Of a stretch of DNA of 64,000 bases, positions 1-11,496 are shown one piece after another. The stretch's first letter is position 1; each line of letters starts with the position of its first letter. Source of the DNA: Juglans regia (Eukaryota > Streptophyta > Magnoliopsida > Fagales > Juglandaceae). A program made the position numbers and the translations under genes. The notes under the pieces were generated by a model. The model did not search any database. It was not told where the DNA came from and saw only the letters and a program-made list of their open reading frames with translations. The stretch lies in NCBI RefSeq assembly GCF_001411555.2, contig NC_049914.1, positions 17,232,298-17,296,297 on the forward strand. Direction: 5' to 3'.

Positions 1-63
1 CCACTATGAGTTGTACGGTGGTGCTTGATATGAGGCTTTATTTCTACAACTTATCTCATAACA
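1..63 (-). repeat. Partial 3' LTR of Copia-1
   Basis: Positions 1-63 match the outer end of the repeat at 7,860-7,939 (shared ACTATGA.TTGTACG, TGATATGAGGCTT, TTATCTCATAA). The boundary is set at the CA ending at 63, since on the minus strand TGTTATGAG follows a purine-rich tract. The rest of this LTR lies left of the window. Confidence 0.75.
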
Positions 64-82
64 GTCAATACTCCCCTTCAAG
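64..82 (-). other. Polypurine tract of Copia-1
   Basis: On the minus strand this reads CTTGAAGGGGAGTATTGAC directly before the TG of the 3' LTR. This is the expected place and composition of a copia polypurine tract, which primes plus-strand DNA synthesis. Confidence 0.65.
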
Positions 83-109
83 TGGAGCATGAAGGTATGT
101 AATGCCCAA

Positions 110-1620
110 CTTGGATCTAAAGAAGAAAAAAAAAAATCTCGACCCAAAGGTTTTGTGAAGAGATCTGCCTGTTGTTCGGAAGTGGGTGAATAAAAGTAAG
201 AAGACCAGCAAGAATATGGTCACGCACTAAGTGACAATCAATCTCTATGTGTTTGGTGCGATCATGAAAAACCGGATTGTGTGCAATATGAATGGCAGCT
301 TGATTGTCGCAGTGAAGTAGTGCAAGTTGAGGATGAGAGATTGTGAGATCATGAAGAATAGATCGTAACCATGTAAGCCCACAAGAGGTGTTAGCCATGA
401 CACGATATTCAACTTCAGTAGAAGAGTGAGAGACAGTGGATTGCATCTTTGTCAGCCAAGAGATAGGGCTCTCCCCAAGTTTGACAATAAAGCCAGTGGT
501 GGACCGTTGAGTCATAGGGCAGCTGGCCCAATCAAAGTCACATTAGACTGATAATTGAAAACTGTAGGCTGAAGAAAAAAATAAGCCATAACTATGAGTG
601 AACTTCAAATACTGAAGTAAACGGAGGGTGGCTTTTTGATGTGGCTCATGAGGGGCATGCATAAACTGGCTCAAAATATTCACTACGTAAGTAATATCTA
701 GACGTGAAATGGTCAAATAGATAAGACGACCAACCAAGCGGCAGTAGGATGCTGGATCAACAAGAAGAGCACCATTAGTGTCATTGAGCTTAAGATTTTG
801 CTCCATAGGAAAGTAAGCAAGGGGGAGAGCCAAGTTGACCAGCATCAGAGAGGATGGCCAGAATGTATTTGTGTTGGTTGAAGAAAATTCCAGCAAGTGA
901 GCGTGCTATTTCAATGCCAAGAAAATACTTCAGATTTTCGAGGTCTTTGATTTTGAATGCAGTAGCCAAGTAGTTCTTGAGGGCAGTGATGGTGGGTAGG
1001 TCGTTGCTAGTAACAAGAATGTAATCAACATATATCAGAATGGCAGTGAACACGGTGCCCGTAGTCTTGGTGAAGAGACTATGATCAACATGAGATTGAC
1101 AAAAACCTGCCAAGGTAAGAATATGAGATAATTTGGAGTACCATTAGCGAGAGGCTTGCTTAAGACCATATATAGATTTCTGCAAGCGGCAGAAACGTTT
1201 CTCCCCCTGAGGATAATAACCGGGAGGTGGATCCATGTAAACTTCTTCATCAAGATCACCATAAAGAAAGACATTGTAAACATCCAATTGGTGTAAAAAC
1301 CAACTTTTAGTTGTAGCTATAGCAAGAAGACAACGAAGTGTAACAAGTTTAGCACAGGAGCAAAAGTATCATGGTAATCCAAACCTTCTACCTGGGTGTA
1401 ATCCTTAGAAACCAACCGAGCTTTATGACATTTGATGGATCCATCAACCCTGAGTTTGGTTTTGTAAACCCACTTACAACCAATGGCTTTTATGTTGGGA
1501 GGAAGAGGTTTGAGAGTTCAGGTGTGATTGGCTTTTAGGGCTTTGATTTCATCAACCATAGCAGCTTGTCAGTGAGGAACAAGAACATCTTGAGAATAAG
1601 ATTGAGGGTCATGAATAGTT
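110..1620 (-). pseudogene. Copia-1 reverse transcriptase-RNase H region (broken)
   Basis: Several minus-strand frames together give a copia RT-RNase H. The RT begins near 1,590 with a copia-type start (VDEIKALKANHT) followed by [10 protein letters not shown]. The catalytic box near 1,030-1,040 reads YVDY where an active enzyme has YVDD. RNase H at about 540-117 shows a degraded SSTEVEYR box, CDNQAAIHIAHNP and the tail FHDRTKHIEIDCHLVRD. Frame changes near 540, 790-900 and 1,110 plus internal stops make it inactive. The mutated second Asp suggests relaxed selection. The family assignment rests on order and motifs and is firm; the exact ends are approximate. Confidence 0.85.
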
Positions 1621-1699
1621 TTGGAAACAGAGGTGAGAAAAGTAAAGTGGTTAGGATTAAAAAAAAATAAGAGAGAAAATTAGGTAAAAAATGAACCGT

Positions 1700-3250
1700 A
1701 CCTAAGAAAGTCTGTGGAGCGGGATTAGAACGTGAAGAATCCGAGAGTTTTGAATAGATATAGTCTTGAAGGTAAGAAGGACGAGTGATCTAGCGGTGTG
1801 TCCGAGAAGAGACTTTGGGGGTTGGGTTCAACGGGATCACGAGAGGGACTATCAGTGGGACTATCTATTGGATTATCTGGGTTTGGGTTAGGGAAATGAT
1901 CTTGGTAAGGAAATTCAATGAAGATAGGATTGGGGCCGATAGGGACAGTAGGGAAAGTGGGTGGAGTGTCTGTAAGGTTATAAGCTGTAAGGTCAGCATA
2001 AGGAAAGACAGTATCAACAAATCGGACATCACGTGAAAAAGGATTTTTTTTTGTTTCTATGCTATATACATGATAGGTGGAGTGAATAAGAGAATAACCA
2101 AGGAAGATGCATTGGGAGGGGCGTGGTGAAAATTTGTCATGATGAACTTTCAAAGTATGTGCATAGCATAGACAACCAAAAACACGAAGATGCTTATAAG
2201 TGGGGTTTTTATGAAAAAGAAGTTAATACAGAGTTTGATGGTGTAGAGAGACTGACGAGGTATGATTAATCAAATATGTAGTAGTTAAGATACATTCACC
2301 CCAAAAAGAGATAGGCAAAGAAGCTTGAAAACGTAAACAACGAACAACATTTAAGAGGTGACGATGTTGTCGTTCGGCAACACCATTTTGTTGAGGAGTT
2401 TCAACACAAGTATGCTCAAGAATTACACCATGATCAGAAAAGAATTTTTGCATGTGATAAGCTAAGAATTCCTAACCATTATCAGTGCAAATTCGTTTTA
2501 TGTCAAAACTGAATTGGGTTTTTATCATGAAAAAAAAAATTGGCGAGATAGGAAAAAGTGTCTGATTTAAATTTCATGAGATAAACCCAAGTGACACGAG
2601 AATAATCGTCTACATTGGTAAGAAAATAAAGTACACCAGGATGAGAGGGTGTGGCATAGCCACCTCATGATATATCACAATAAATACGATCAAAAGAACT
2701 AGCACTTTTATTTTCAAGCAATGAAAACGGTAAACGAGTATTTTTAGCACGAATACAAATATCATAATGCGCATCTTTATTAAAATTAGAAAAATCTTTC
2801 GGAGTACAAGGAAGGGATGCGTGACCTAAACGAAAATGCAACAACGGGTTAGCAGCAAAGTTGGTGTGAAGAGCAATGGGGCCTAGGGCTCGAAAGTGAT
2901 AGAGACCTCCACGTTCCTCACCCATTCCAATTAGCTTCCTCGTGTATTGGTCCTGAAAAATATAAAGAGATAGAGTAAGAAAGGCAAGACAAGATGAGGC
3001 TTTAGTAAGTTGGCTGACATAAAAAAGTTTGTATTTCAAACCAAGAACAAACAAAACATTAGTAAGTTGGAAGAAGGGTGATAATTGAAGTTTTCCCATG
3101 TCAGTGACTTGAGCTGTGGCCCCTGTGGATAAAGTAAGAAACTGTGAGTAAGGTGTGACATGGGTAGCATGTGGCAAAAATTTCATAGAGGCCACATGTG
3201 CTGAAGCACCCGTGTCAATAACCCAAGGCAGAGAAGGCGTAGAAGTACTG
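1700..3250 (-). pseudogene. Copia-1 protease-integrase region (broken)
   Basis: Near 3,200-3,230 the minus strand reads LPWVIDTGASAHV, with the aspartic protease active triad DTG intact. GMGEERGGLYHF and RLGHASL near 2,820-2,930 are the start of the integrase zinc-binding domain. The stretch near 2,220-2,450 gives the integrase box ETPQQNGVAERQHRHLLN. The C-terminal integrase part ends with CIFLGYS and FSRDVRFVD at about 2,000-2,110. Stops (for example around 2,470 and 2,690) and frame changes break it. The protease-integrase-RT order is diagnostic of Ty1/copia rather than Ty3/gypsy. Confidence 0.85.
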
Positions 3251-3329
3251 AAAGAAAAAAATCAGAGAAATCATCCACATGGCTGGGTTGAAGAAGATCC
3301 ATCAATTGCTGATATTGCTCGGTAGAAAG

Positions 3330-4272
3330 GATAGGGATAACACTTGCAGTGGAAGGAGAGGCCACCCAAGAGACTGCGTTGGCTAAGAAAAGTGGGGTAG
3401 TGAGGGCGTTGGTATTCTGCTTGGGCTTGGAGTTGCTCCAGTGGGCTGGGTACCCAATAATTTCATATCAACTCTCAATCAAGTGACCTTCTTTGTCACA
3501 TTTTACACATTTTTTTTCCCGTTTCTTGCTCTGTTGGGGGTCTGATGTGAAGACCAAGTAACAACCATTGTTGTGCTGTCGAGTGTGGGTAGGAGCGGGA
3601 GATGAAGATGGTATTGGGTCTCCTCTTGATAAACAATACCATAGGCTTTGGCAATAGAGGGTAGAGGATCCATAGCAAGGACTTGGCTCCTAATGTTGTT
3701 GAAGGAATCGTTGAGCCCCAAGAGAAATTGAAACAAATGTTTTGTGTTTTCTCTTGTTGAGGCATTTTCTCAAGCACTTCATGTGCAAGGATTAGGTTCC
3801 TGTAGAGTCTGCAATTCATCCCAGAGACCCTTGATGTTGTTGTAATAGGCTGTAACAGTCATGGAATCTTGATGGAAATTGACGAGATCGCGCTTATGGC
3901 GATACAGCCGTGGGTGATTGCTTTGAGAGAATCGGTGATCTAAGTCTTTCCATACTTCAGACGGATTCTGACTACAGATCAAGCTTTGCCTTAGAGATTT
4001 GTCGATGGAATTTAGCAACCATGAAAGAACCATGTCACAACACCTCTCCCACAGTGTAGCGATGGAAGGATCTGTAGGTTTTGTTAGAGCACCATCAACG
4101 AAAACAAGTTTATTTTTGGTGTTGAGAGCCATACACATGGAACGTTGCCATGAGAGATAATTGTCTCTGGTGAGGAGTTCTGGAACCAAGGTTGCTCCAG
4201 GGTTGTCAACAGCGGTTAGGAAATATGGTGAAGTGAGATCACTGATTAGTTGGAATGGGTGGTGCAGCCATG
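3330..4272 (-). pseudogene. Copia-1 gag (broken)
   Basis: The minus strand codes for a copia gag of the UBN2 type: VDNPGATLVPELL, then RDNYLSWQRSM, KNKLVFVDGAL and a FSQSNHPRLYRHKRDL stretch typical of the capsid region. The likely start ATG is at 4,270-4,272 (CCATGGCTGCACC), but that frame stops after ten codons, so an early frameshift is present. Near 3,470-3,510 a zinc knuckle reads CVKCDKEGHLIES followed by a stop exactly where the last Cys should be (TGC to TGA). The start codon lies 4 bp from the CACTA-A insertion. Confidence 0.8.
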
Positions 4273-4276
4273 GTGT

Positions 4277-7018
4277 CACTACAAGAAATATGGTCTTTTT
4301 CAGCTCAAAAAATCGTCGCAAATAACCCTTAAAATCGTTGCAAATAACCTTCGCAGTGATTTATACTACGCTGGACATTCGTCACAATTGTTGACTCACT
4401 TAAAAGTTAAACCAGTCGAAAAATGTTTATTTGCAGCGATTTGTTTCGTTGCTAATATTGTAAATTATGCCGCAATTAACGTTCATATTTCAACTCTTTA
4501 TCGCTGCAAAAAAGTATTTGCAGCATTTTATATCGTTGCGAATACACAAAATATTGCATAACTTTTGGGGCCACACAAAAGTATAACACACATCCAAATT
4601 ATATTCACTATGAATTTTCTAGGTGGCCACACAAAGCTCAAACTATATAAATTGCAATTTAGTATTTATATCAAACATTTAGAATCAACTATATATACAA
4701 CCACACCACTTTATATAACCAAGAAAATCTCTAAATTCAATTCCCACATCTTTTCTTTTTTCACATTACCTAGCTCCACTCAATACATGTGCAAACAACT
4801 AAATCAAAAAAACACCCAAACAGAGAACACAAGCAATCAAGCCAAATCTGAGCATCATAAAGGGCATGAGTACTAGAGAGAATATGATATTTTATTACTA
4901 CTAGACAAAGAGAGAAAGTGACATTAATGTAATGCTGGTTGGTCACCTAATTTTGGGTTGGAGAAAAACATCAGAGAAATATATCATCTATTCAAAAGAG
5001 AATCAAAGAGAACAGAAGTAGTTCTTGGTGACTGGTGTATTATATTTAATGACTGAAAAATATGATTAAGAGTACAATACAACACAAGCTTCCACTTCTT
5101 GACTCTAAGTTTGCCCACTACATTCTAACTCCTGCATTTTATTAATCTACATCAACCGCGTACTCAATTCAATCCAACTTAAAGTATAATGCTCATTCTC
5201 CATATATTTACAATAACAACCCAACGACTTCACCATTCAACCCAATCACACAATTGTAAACTCAACAACATTTTACACTTCACACAATAGCTATGTAATC
5301 TTGGTTTAGAATCAAGATAAGGCCCATGAGTCACTTGGAAGTCTCAATAATAAGTTCATTTCAAGAGAGGCTAAGCTTCTTGGTGAGGTTTCATGGTGTC
5401 AAAGCATGAGAATTGTGGTTTAATGCTTGTCCACCACATTTCCTACATTAAAAGTAAAGTAGAACCATGAATGAAGGCTATTTAGATGAAGAAAAATAGG
5501 GAAAATCTAAGGGAACACAGGTAAAACCAAAACTAAGTTTACCTAGTATTTACACTTCAGACAGTTATATACAAATGGCTATATGAAAACTGATTTTGAC
5601 AAGAAGTTTATTATGTATGTCTCGATTTTTTAATACTCTAGCATGTCACAAAATGATAGATGTAACTAAATTGAATTTACATAGGAAAGGGAAAGAACAG
5701 GGGCTGATTATAATCACCTCACAACTCTATGTGAACAGGGGCTGATTTAGAGGACCAGAAATTACTATCTGACTATGTGAACTAAATTTGCTCAAGGAAT
5801 ATGTACTTTAAAGTTTAAAGGGAACTAAAACAGAGCCATAAATAACATAATTCAGAGTAAAAAGACAAGTTATAATGTCTTAAAAAAATCCTAGTTGGAA
5901 GCAAGTCTGGAGAAGAAACAATTTTTGGAGAAGATATTTGCTAGAACATATTTACTTGCTAATACCATAAAAACTCAAAGAAGTATATATGCTTGAACAC
6001 TTTGCCCACCTCTTTTAATACTCATTCACATTCAACAATACTCCTACAAAAGGCAAGTCCTTTTGCAGCTCCAAATGTAATTTTCATTCTAGTGCACCAA
6101 GACATAGGAAGCAATACTCCTACAAAAACAAAAGACAAATTACGTTGTCACTATTGAAACTAAACTATAGCCATGCCCAACTGTCAACAACAACAGATTC
6201 AGAGATAACAAAATCTGTCTAAAAATAACTTCCTAATCAATGTTTTTCTCCAACACTAAGTAAGATCAATAAGAAGACCTTAAATTCACAATAGGGACCT
6301 TAAATTTGCAAAAAATCTGAAATGCATCAAACATGATAACTAAACACCCAAATAATGTGATAATAAAACCAAAAAAAGATGATCTGATTTGCCATAACTT
6401 TTGGGAGATAATTTTTTTTTTACAAGTACTTTTGGGGATAATTAATGCATGCTGCTGTTAAATTAAAACATATAAATCATATTGATCTAATACCCAACGC
6501 CAAAATCTAATTAAAACATATAAATCTCTATTCCACGATAATATGCAAATTTTCCAAACCTAATACACTAAACTAAAGAAAAAACTGATGAATAGGATAA
6601 TTGCAAAATAAAATCTTCTCAAAACCAAAAAAAAAAAAAAAACCAAAAGCAAACAAAACCCTAGAGCTACTAGTATAACACCAACATCATTTACACAAAA
6701 ATTGAAACAAAATCCTAACTTCATGTTCATAACCCAAATCCATTAAAGAATTACCTCCATTACAAAGCACCTCACAACTCTAAGCCACCAACACAGACAT
6801 CAAAGACACAATAATCTTGTTTATTACGCACTCTTGCAGCACAAAATAGAGAGATGAGAGAGAGAGAGAGAGAGAGAAACGGTACTGGAGGAGAGATGAC
6901 CTACCAATGAGGACGAGAGCATGGTGGTTGTGGTGGTGGAGCAGGACCGAGGAGGCATAGAGGTCGCAGAGCTAAACAACTCCAGCCAGTCGGCGTTGTG
7001 TACTCACATAGAGACTTT

Positions 7019-7051
<33 letters not shown>

Positions 7052-7677
7052 TGCGGACATCGTGAGTGAGTGAGTGAGTGAGAGAGAGAGAGACATAGAG
7101 ACTTTAGAGAGAGAGAGAGAGCGGAGAGGAAGACAGAGAGAAGAAGAGAGCCATCGGGGGGGTTTTGCGAAACAGAGGGGAAATGAGAGAGGGATATCGG
7201 TTTTGCGAAACAAAGGGGAAATGAGAGAGGGAGATATTGGGCAAGAGGGTAAAATGAAGGAGGCCGCGGGCTCTAGTTACTTTTAATTTTGAGTATTGCC
7301 TTTTACAGCAATTTAATGTCGCTGTAAAACACATTTCACTTTTTTGCAGCGATTTTTAAAGTTAAAAACTCGCTGCAAAAACTAACTTTAACAATTCTGT
7401 CGATCAATAATGAATAAACCGCCGCAAACTTTTTGAGGCAAATATTTTCATTGCAAAAAGTAAAAATTGCTGCAAAAGATCAATTTAATATTTACGGCGA
7501 ACGTCTTTGTCACAAAAAAATAAAAAAATCGCTAGAAAAGACCATTATATAAACTTGATGAAAAAAAATTGCGAAGATGTAGAAATCGCTGCAATTAAAG
7601 CCTTTTTGCAGCGATTTTATGTCTGCTTATTTCCAACAGACATAAAATCGCCACAAAAAACCTTATTTCTTATAGTG
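4277..7677. mobile_element. CACTA-A: non-autonomous CACTA (En/Spm-like) transposon inside Copia-1
   Basis: The left end is CACTACAAGAAAT and the right end is ATTTCTTATAGTG, an imperfect 13-bp terminal inverted repeat beginning with the diagnostic CACTA. The flanking 3-bp target copies are TGT (4,274-4,276) and TAT (7,678-7,680), one mismatch. Both arms are filled with short subterminal motifs such as GCAGCGATTT, TCGCTGCAAA and ATCGC.GCAAA in both directions, typical of transposase binding arrays in plant CACTA elements. I found no transposase ORF. At 4,571-4,640 it shares a block (inverted) with 41,784-41,860 and 33,790-33,830, so it belongs to the same family as CACTA-B and CACTA-C. The Copia-1 leader resumes at 7,681. 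Confidence 0.85.
6850..7130. repeat. GA-rich simple repeats inside CACTA-A
   Basis: Runs of (GA)n at about 6,852-6,880, 7,018-7,052 and 7,078-7,125 surround a locally GC-rich stretch. The small Arg/Glu- or Leu/Ser-rich open frames here are products of this repeat and not genes. Confidence 0.8.
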
Positions 7678-7715
7678 TATTTGTGAAAATGTTTAGAGAT
7701 CTCAAAAAAGGAGTT

Positions 7716-7727
7716 GCTCTGATGCCA
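7716..7727 (-). other. Primer-binding site of Copia-1
   Basis: The minus strand reads TGGCATCAGAGC directly after the LTR. It differs by one base from the common plant copia site TGGTATCAGAGC, complementary to the 3' end of initiator tRNA-Met. Confidence 0.8.
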
Positions 7728-7939
7728 TGATTAAAAACGTAGGAGGGGGAAGAAAATATGCACTTGACTGTAGAAATATTTTCTATTGATCATTTGATTC
7801 TACAATTACAGAATAATCACAGTATTTGTAAAAGTAAATGGTACTTCATATAGAATGTTTTAGTCACTATGAACTGTACGATGAGGCTTGTTATGAGGCT
7901 TGATATGATGCTTGATTTCTGCAATTTATCTCATAATCA
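7728..7939 (-). repeat. 5' LTR of Copia-1
   Basis: This 212-bp repeat is bounded on the minus strand by TGATTATGAG and ...TTTTTAATCA next to the primer-binding site. It is short for copia but in range. Its outer 80 bases match positions 1-63. Confidence 0.75.
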
Positions 7940-8460
7940 ATACATAAGAACAATAATTCAAACCTACCACGTAGATAGGAGCATTAAAAAACATTTTGAA
8001 GACATTACTTTCACGTAATTATCTTAATTTATGAAAACATTAATTGTGTACGTGAGTGCTACATTTTGGCCGATATTGGAGGATTACAATCTCTCACGAC
8101 GTAACGTCCTGACTGTTACGTCCTAACCGCCTGTCTGTCATAAGTTTTAAGCATATATGTGGTAATTAACCAACTGAGAAATTGATTAAATGGAACGAAG
8201 TCGTCCACTGCATGGGTCGGCGCATGCATGTCCTGATCATGCGTGCCAAACAAATCAGAAAATTCAAAGACAGATTTTCGACAGCAGAAAAACGCGACGT
8301 TAAATTTTCTTGGGTTCGGCTTGAATATTTATATCGCATGCATTACTTTACAATTTGATCCCATTTTCAAGTCAAGGCGGCTGGAGGGTACCCCACCGAC
8401 ACTAATTGGATATCGCCCTTCAATTGAAACAAGGCCTTGAATTCGAAGTCCGTTTCCACT
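7940..8460. other. Spacer, no gene recognised
   Basis: AT-rich unique-looking sequence with a short direct repeat (ACGTAACGTCCTGACTGTTACGTCC, about 8,098-8,126). The 65-codon frame at 8,243-8,440 has no recognisable motif and is probably chance. Confidence 0.4.
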
Positions 8461-8681
8461 TTAGAATATGAAACGAAGTAAAATATAATATAACAAAAAT
8501 GAGAAGAGGAGGATGATCAAGGAAAGACTTTTGAGTACTATATCTTCGTTATTATCAATTGTGATTAAATATAAAGCATATGTCCCTATTTATTAGAAAT
8601 TACTTAGGAATGAGATAAAGTAAATTGCATCTTGATTATTAATTATGAAAATCAAATTTGTGATTATGAACATCAAATAAT

Positions 8682-9063
8682 GTCCCGTTTGGTTATATAG
8701 TTCAGATGAGATGAGATATTTTGAATATTAATGAAATTTTTGAGTTAAGATGAGATGAAATAGTTTATAAAAAATATGTAAGTTTGGATAGTGAGATGAG
8801 ATGACATAATTTTTAATTTTTGGACTTTGAAAAATGTGTGGTTCCCACTGTTGATTAGAGAGCAGAAAAGTGTACTGTTTATGCACTGTTAACTGTTAGT
8901 TTTACTGTTTACATACTGTTCATATCAGTTTTGTACTGTTTATTATTAATTACTATTTATTTAAGTGGATGTTTTTAAAATTTAGAAATGAAATATAGTG
9001 TATATGGATAGAAAAAACTACTGTACGATACATCTCATCTGTATTGAGTAACCAAACATGGCC
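8682..9063. mobile_element. MITE with CGTTTGGTTA-type termini
   Basis: Left end GTCCCGTTTGGTTA...CAGATGAGATG and the reverse complement of the right end GGCCATGTTTGGTTACTC...CAGATGAGATG form an imperfect terminal inverted repeat of about 40 bp around an AT-rich body. No coding capacity. The inner TTTGG(A/T)T...GAGATGAG motif recurs in many short elements in this window. Confidence 0.65.
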
Positions 9064-9304
9064 CAAAATTCTTAATTTAATATTGTTTCTAACATTTCTC
9101 CTCATTCACAATATTGAAATATGAGTATAATTTTGATATTCGTTGATTGATTATAACTGAACCGATGAAACTGACGGCACTGATGAAGTGGCTACATTTT
9201 CATATTTCAAATTCCGGTAATGACCAGCAACTGAAATATCAAATTTGGATCTCTAGTCGACAATGAGTTACGAAAGGGTCCAATCTAGCAAAACGGCTCG
9301 GTTT

Positions 9305-9478
9305 GAATATAAAAGTCTCCCAACTCATTTTAATTCATCTAATTATTATAATTTTTTTAAATTCTCACATAAGATATAATAAACAATTCAATTTTTTTAA
9401 ATTTTAAAATAATAATAATATTTTATTCAACTTTATCTCAACTCTTCATATCTCAACTTATTATCCAAACCTAACTTC
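9305..9478. mobile_element. Degraded MITE of the GAGTTGAGATGAG type
   Basis: AT-rich block ending in CAACTCTTCATATCTCAACTTATTATCCAAACC, the reverse-complement signature of the TTTGGAT...GAGATGAG family. The left end is weak (AACTCATTTTAATTCATC). Confidence 0.4.
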
Positions 9479-10363
9479 TCTAAAAGAGGCAAACCCAAAT
9501 GACAAATAGAAAGCGGTCCATAGGATTGACTACTGAGCCTGGCTTTAGTCGAGCGCTATGATACCATAAAAGAAATTAAAATATAATAGAAAAAAAGAGG
9601 TAGAGAAGATGAGGGTGAGGGTGAGTGCTTTGTATTTGTTATTCTCAATTGTGATAGATTATAAAACATGTCCCAAGCCCGAGATGAAGTTAGGATTATA
9701 ACTTTGGAGGGCCAAATATTTTAGGTTTGAATAAATTGTTCAATGGATTTTTTAGGAACACCACTGACAAAATGCTAAAAAAAAAAAAAAAGTTATTAAA
9801 GAGCTAGAAATAAAAACTAAATTCAAAATCTAAAGAAAATAGGCATTTCACAAAAACCCTAACAACAAAAAAGTTTATATAAATTTTAATTAAAAAGTGT
9901 ATACAGAAAGTTTGAGCAAACATCAAAATTAGAATTATGACTTAAAATCTTCACAGAAATTTTAGAGAATATTATGATGACTACAAATAAAAATATTTTA
10001 TTTATCTTCACCTATGTTTTAAATCTATTTAAAAGTAAATATTATTTTCTAATAAATCTCTCTAAGAATTGAAACTTTCTCTATCAAAATATTATATGAA
10101 ATAAAATTAAATAGAAAATAATATAGTTGAAATATTAAATTTAGTTCGCTTGAATAAAACAGTACGATCAAAAGTTAGGAAAAAGCATTGCCTGGGCAAA
10201 AACACCAAGTTAAAGAAAATTTTGTTTAGAACTTTGGGGGACGAGGCCCCCCTTTGGCTTCGTTCATTTTATAGGAAAATTACATGGAATGAGATAATAA
10301 AGGAAAACATTTTAATTGTTATGAAAATCAAATCTCTTAAAACAATAATTGTGAAAATCATAC

Positions 10364-10968
10364 TGGAAGGAATATTTTTAGTCCCCAATAGACTAGGCCT
10401 AGACCAGCTCTAGGGAGCCCAACGATCATGATGTAGCCGGCCCACCAAGCGATAGTGGAGAAAGAGGGCCCATAGCCCATAAGGGAAAAAGATCAACAGG
10501 ATAGATGAGACAACGCTTACTCTAACACAACCCTGTTTGAACGACATGAAGGGATGCCACGTCCCATTAAATGGGTAGATACGAAGCGTGACAGGAGATT
10601 CGGCCGAGAGGCACTATACTGGACAGAGTGCCCAGGTAGTGGCCGCACCATTCCACTAGCCACAGGGGATGTGACCCGAAGAACCACGCTACATTAAATA
10701 TGACGACATGGTTCCTCGTACAGAAGACAAATGCCCTTAGTGCAAGAAACGAGGTCTACCTCGATAGAAAGTATAAAAGCTCAACTCTATGCACTTTTAC
10801 ATTAAAAAAAAAAAAAAAGGAAAGAAAGAAAGAAAAAGAAAAAGAAAAACCTCTCTCTATCACCAGATGACTGACTTAGGCATCGGAGGTGTTTAATCAC
10901 CCACTTAGTCCTCATGTTGCTTGTGTGCAGGATCATTTATCTCAATGTCCGGTGTGCGGAACACATCA
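10364..10968 (+). repeat. 5' LTR of Gypsy-1
   Basis: It starts TGGAAGG (3' copy TAGAAGG) and ends ACACATCA, 605 bp. A TATA box TATAAAA lies at 10,772-10,778. The U5 part contains ACTGACTTAGGCATCGGAGG near 10,868, a motif I know from many plant Ty3/gypsy LTRs. A CT/A-rich run fills 10,800-10,860. Confidence 0.75.
10772..10778 (+). promoter_or_regulatory. TATA box in the Gypsy-1 LTR
   Basis: TATAAAA within GTATAAAAGCTC in the middle of the LTR, where transcription of gypsy elements normally starts some 30 bases downstream. Confidence 0.5.
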
Positions 10969-10975
10969 TTAGCAA

Positions 10976-10994
10976 TGGCGTTGTCTGTGTGGTC
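10976..10994 (+). other. Primer-binding site of Gypsy-1
   Basis: TGGCGTTGTCTGTGTGGTC, 7 bp after the LTR end, resembles the TGGCGCCGTCTGTGGGGA type that plant gypsy elements use. Several C to T changes fit decay of methylated cytosines. Confidence 0.65.
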
Positions 10995-11049
10995 TTTGTA
11001 AATTAACGTGTCTTTTACATGCCAGTTGCAACACGCTTTAATAGGACCT

Positions 11050-11495
11050 GCAGTTAGGAAGCCACCTTGAGGAACATGAAATAAAGGTTCATAGAATTGG
11101 AGGAGTGCATGGAGATGATGGCAACAGAAATGGAAAATCGCCAATAGGAAAATGAAATCCTAAAGAGAAGCGGGGAAATGCAAGAGGATGCAACATCGAG
11201 CCAAAACGAGCGTGCCGAGTTGCAAAGTAACATAGGGATAGATGCCGACAAAGAAGAAAGAAGGAAGATGAACAATGAGCTACATAGCCTCTTAGACAAA
11301 TATGAGAAGATGGGTAAGAGAATGTGAGCGTCGTCGTCGGTTGACGAGCTACTCAATAACACGAACCTAACCTACAGTGCGGATGTGATGGCGGCACCAC
11401 TCCCACCAAAGTTCAAGATTCCGCAAATAGAGATGTACGACGGGTTCAAAGACTCCCTCGAGCACCTGGAGACCTTTAAGGCCCATATGACTTGG
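11050..11495 (+). pseudogene. Gypsy-1 gag remnant
   Basis: A Lys/Glu-rich coiled-coil-like stretch (about 11,080-11,330) leads to PPKFKIPQIEMYDGFKDSLEHLETFKAHMT, given here in pieces: the PKFKIPQIEMYDG box and HLETFKAHMT at about 11,400-11,490. This is the start of the retrotransposon gag domain of Tat/Athila-type elements. The frame breaks off at about 11,490 and RT sequence follows at once, so the rest of gag and the protease have been deleted. Confidence 0.7.
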
Positions 11496-11496
11496 A

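Larger units (their letters stand above)
1..7939 (-). mobile_element. Copia-1: decayed Ty1/copia LTR retrotransposon, cut by window edge
   Basis: The element reads right to left. Its 5' LTR is at 7,728-7,939, a primer-binding site at 7,716-7,727, gag at about 3,330-4,272, protease/integrase at about 1,700-3,250, RT/RNase H at about 110-1,620, a polypurine tract at 64-82 and the first 63 bases of the 3' LTR at 1-63. The two LTR pieces share the stretch with ACTATGA-TTGTACG, GAGGCTT and TTATCTCATAA. A CACTA transposon (4,277-7,677) sits in the leader. Without it the visible part is about 4.5 kb, normal for copia. All coding parts carry stops or frameshifts, so it cannot move by itself. Confidence 0.9.
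8464..10362 (-). mobile_element. Small LTR-element relic (TRIM-like), interrupted
   Basis: Two diverged copies of a roughly 230-bp repeat are visible. Copy A is 8,464-8,690. Copy B is split into 9,567-9,672 and about 10,262-10,362 by a 590-bp insertion. Shared words include AAAATATAATA, TATT.TCAATTGTGAT, ACTT or ACATGGAATGAGATAA and TTATGAAAATCAAAT. Directly inside copy B, 9,555-9,566 reads TGGTATCATAGC on the minus strand, close to the tRNA-Met primer-binding site. Internal sequence between the copies is under 1 kb including a MITE, with no coding capacity. This fits a terminal-repeat retrotransposon in miniature or a solo remnant; it is too decayed to be certain. Confidence 0.45.

Noticed and set aside
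7004..7334. Overlapping Arg/Glu-rich and Ser/Leu-rich frames
   Set aside because: Translation of (GA)n repeats on both strands.
10150..10413. 87-codon plus-strand frame as a host gene
   Set aside because: It runs across the junction of the split small LTR relic and the Gypsy-1 LTR, so it is a chance frame.
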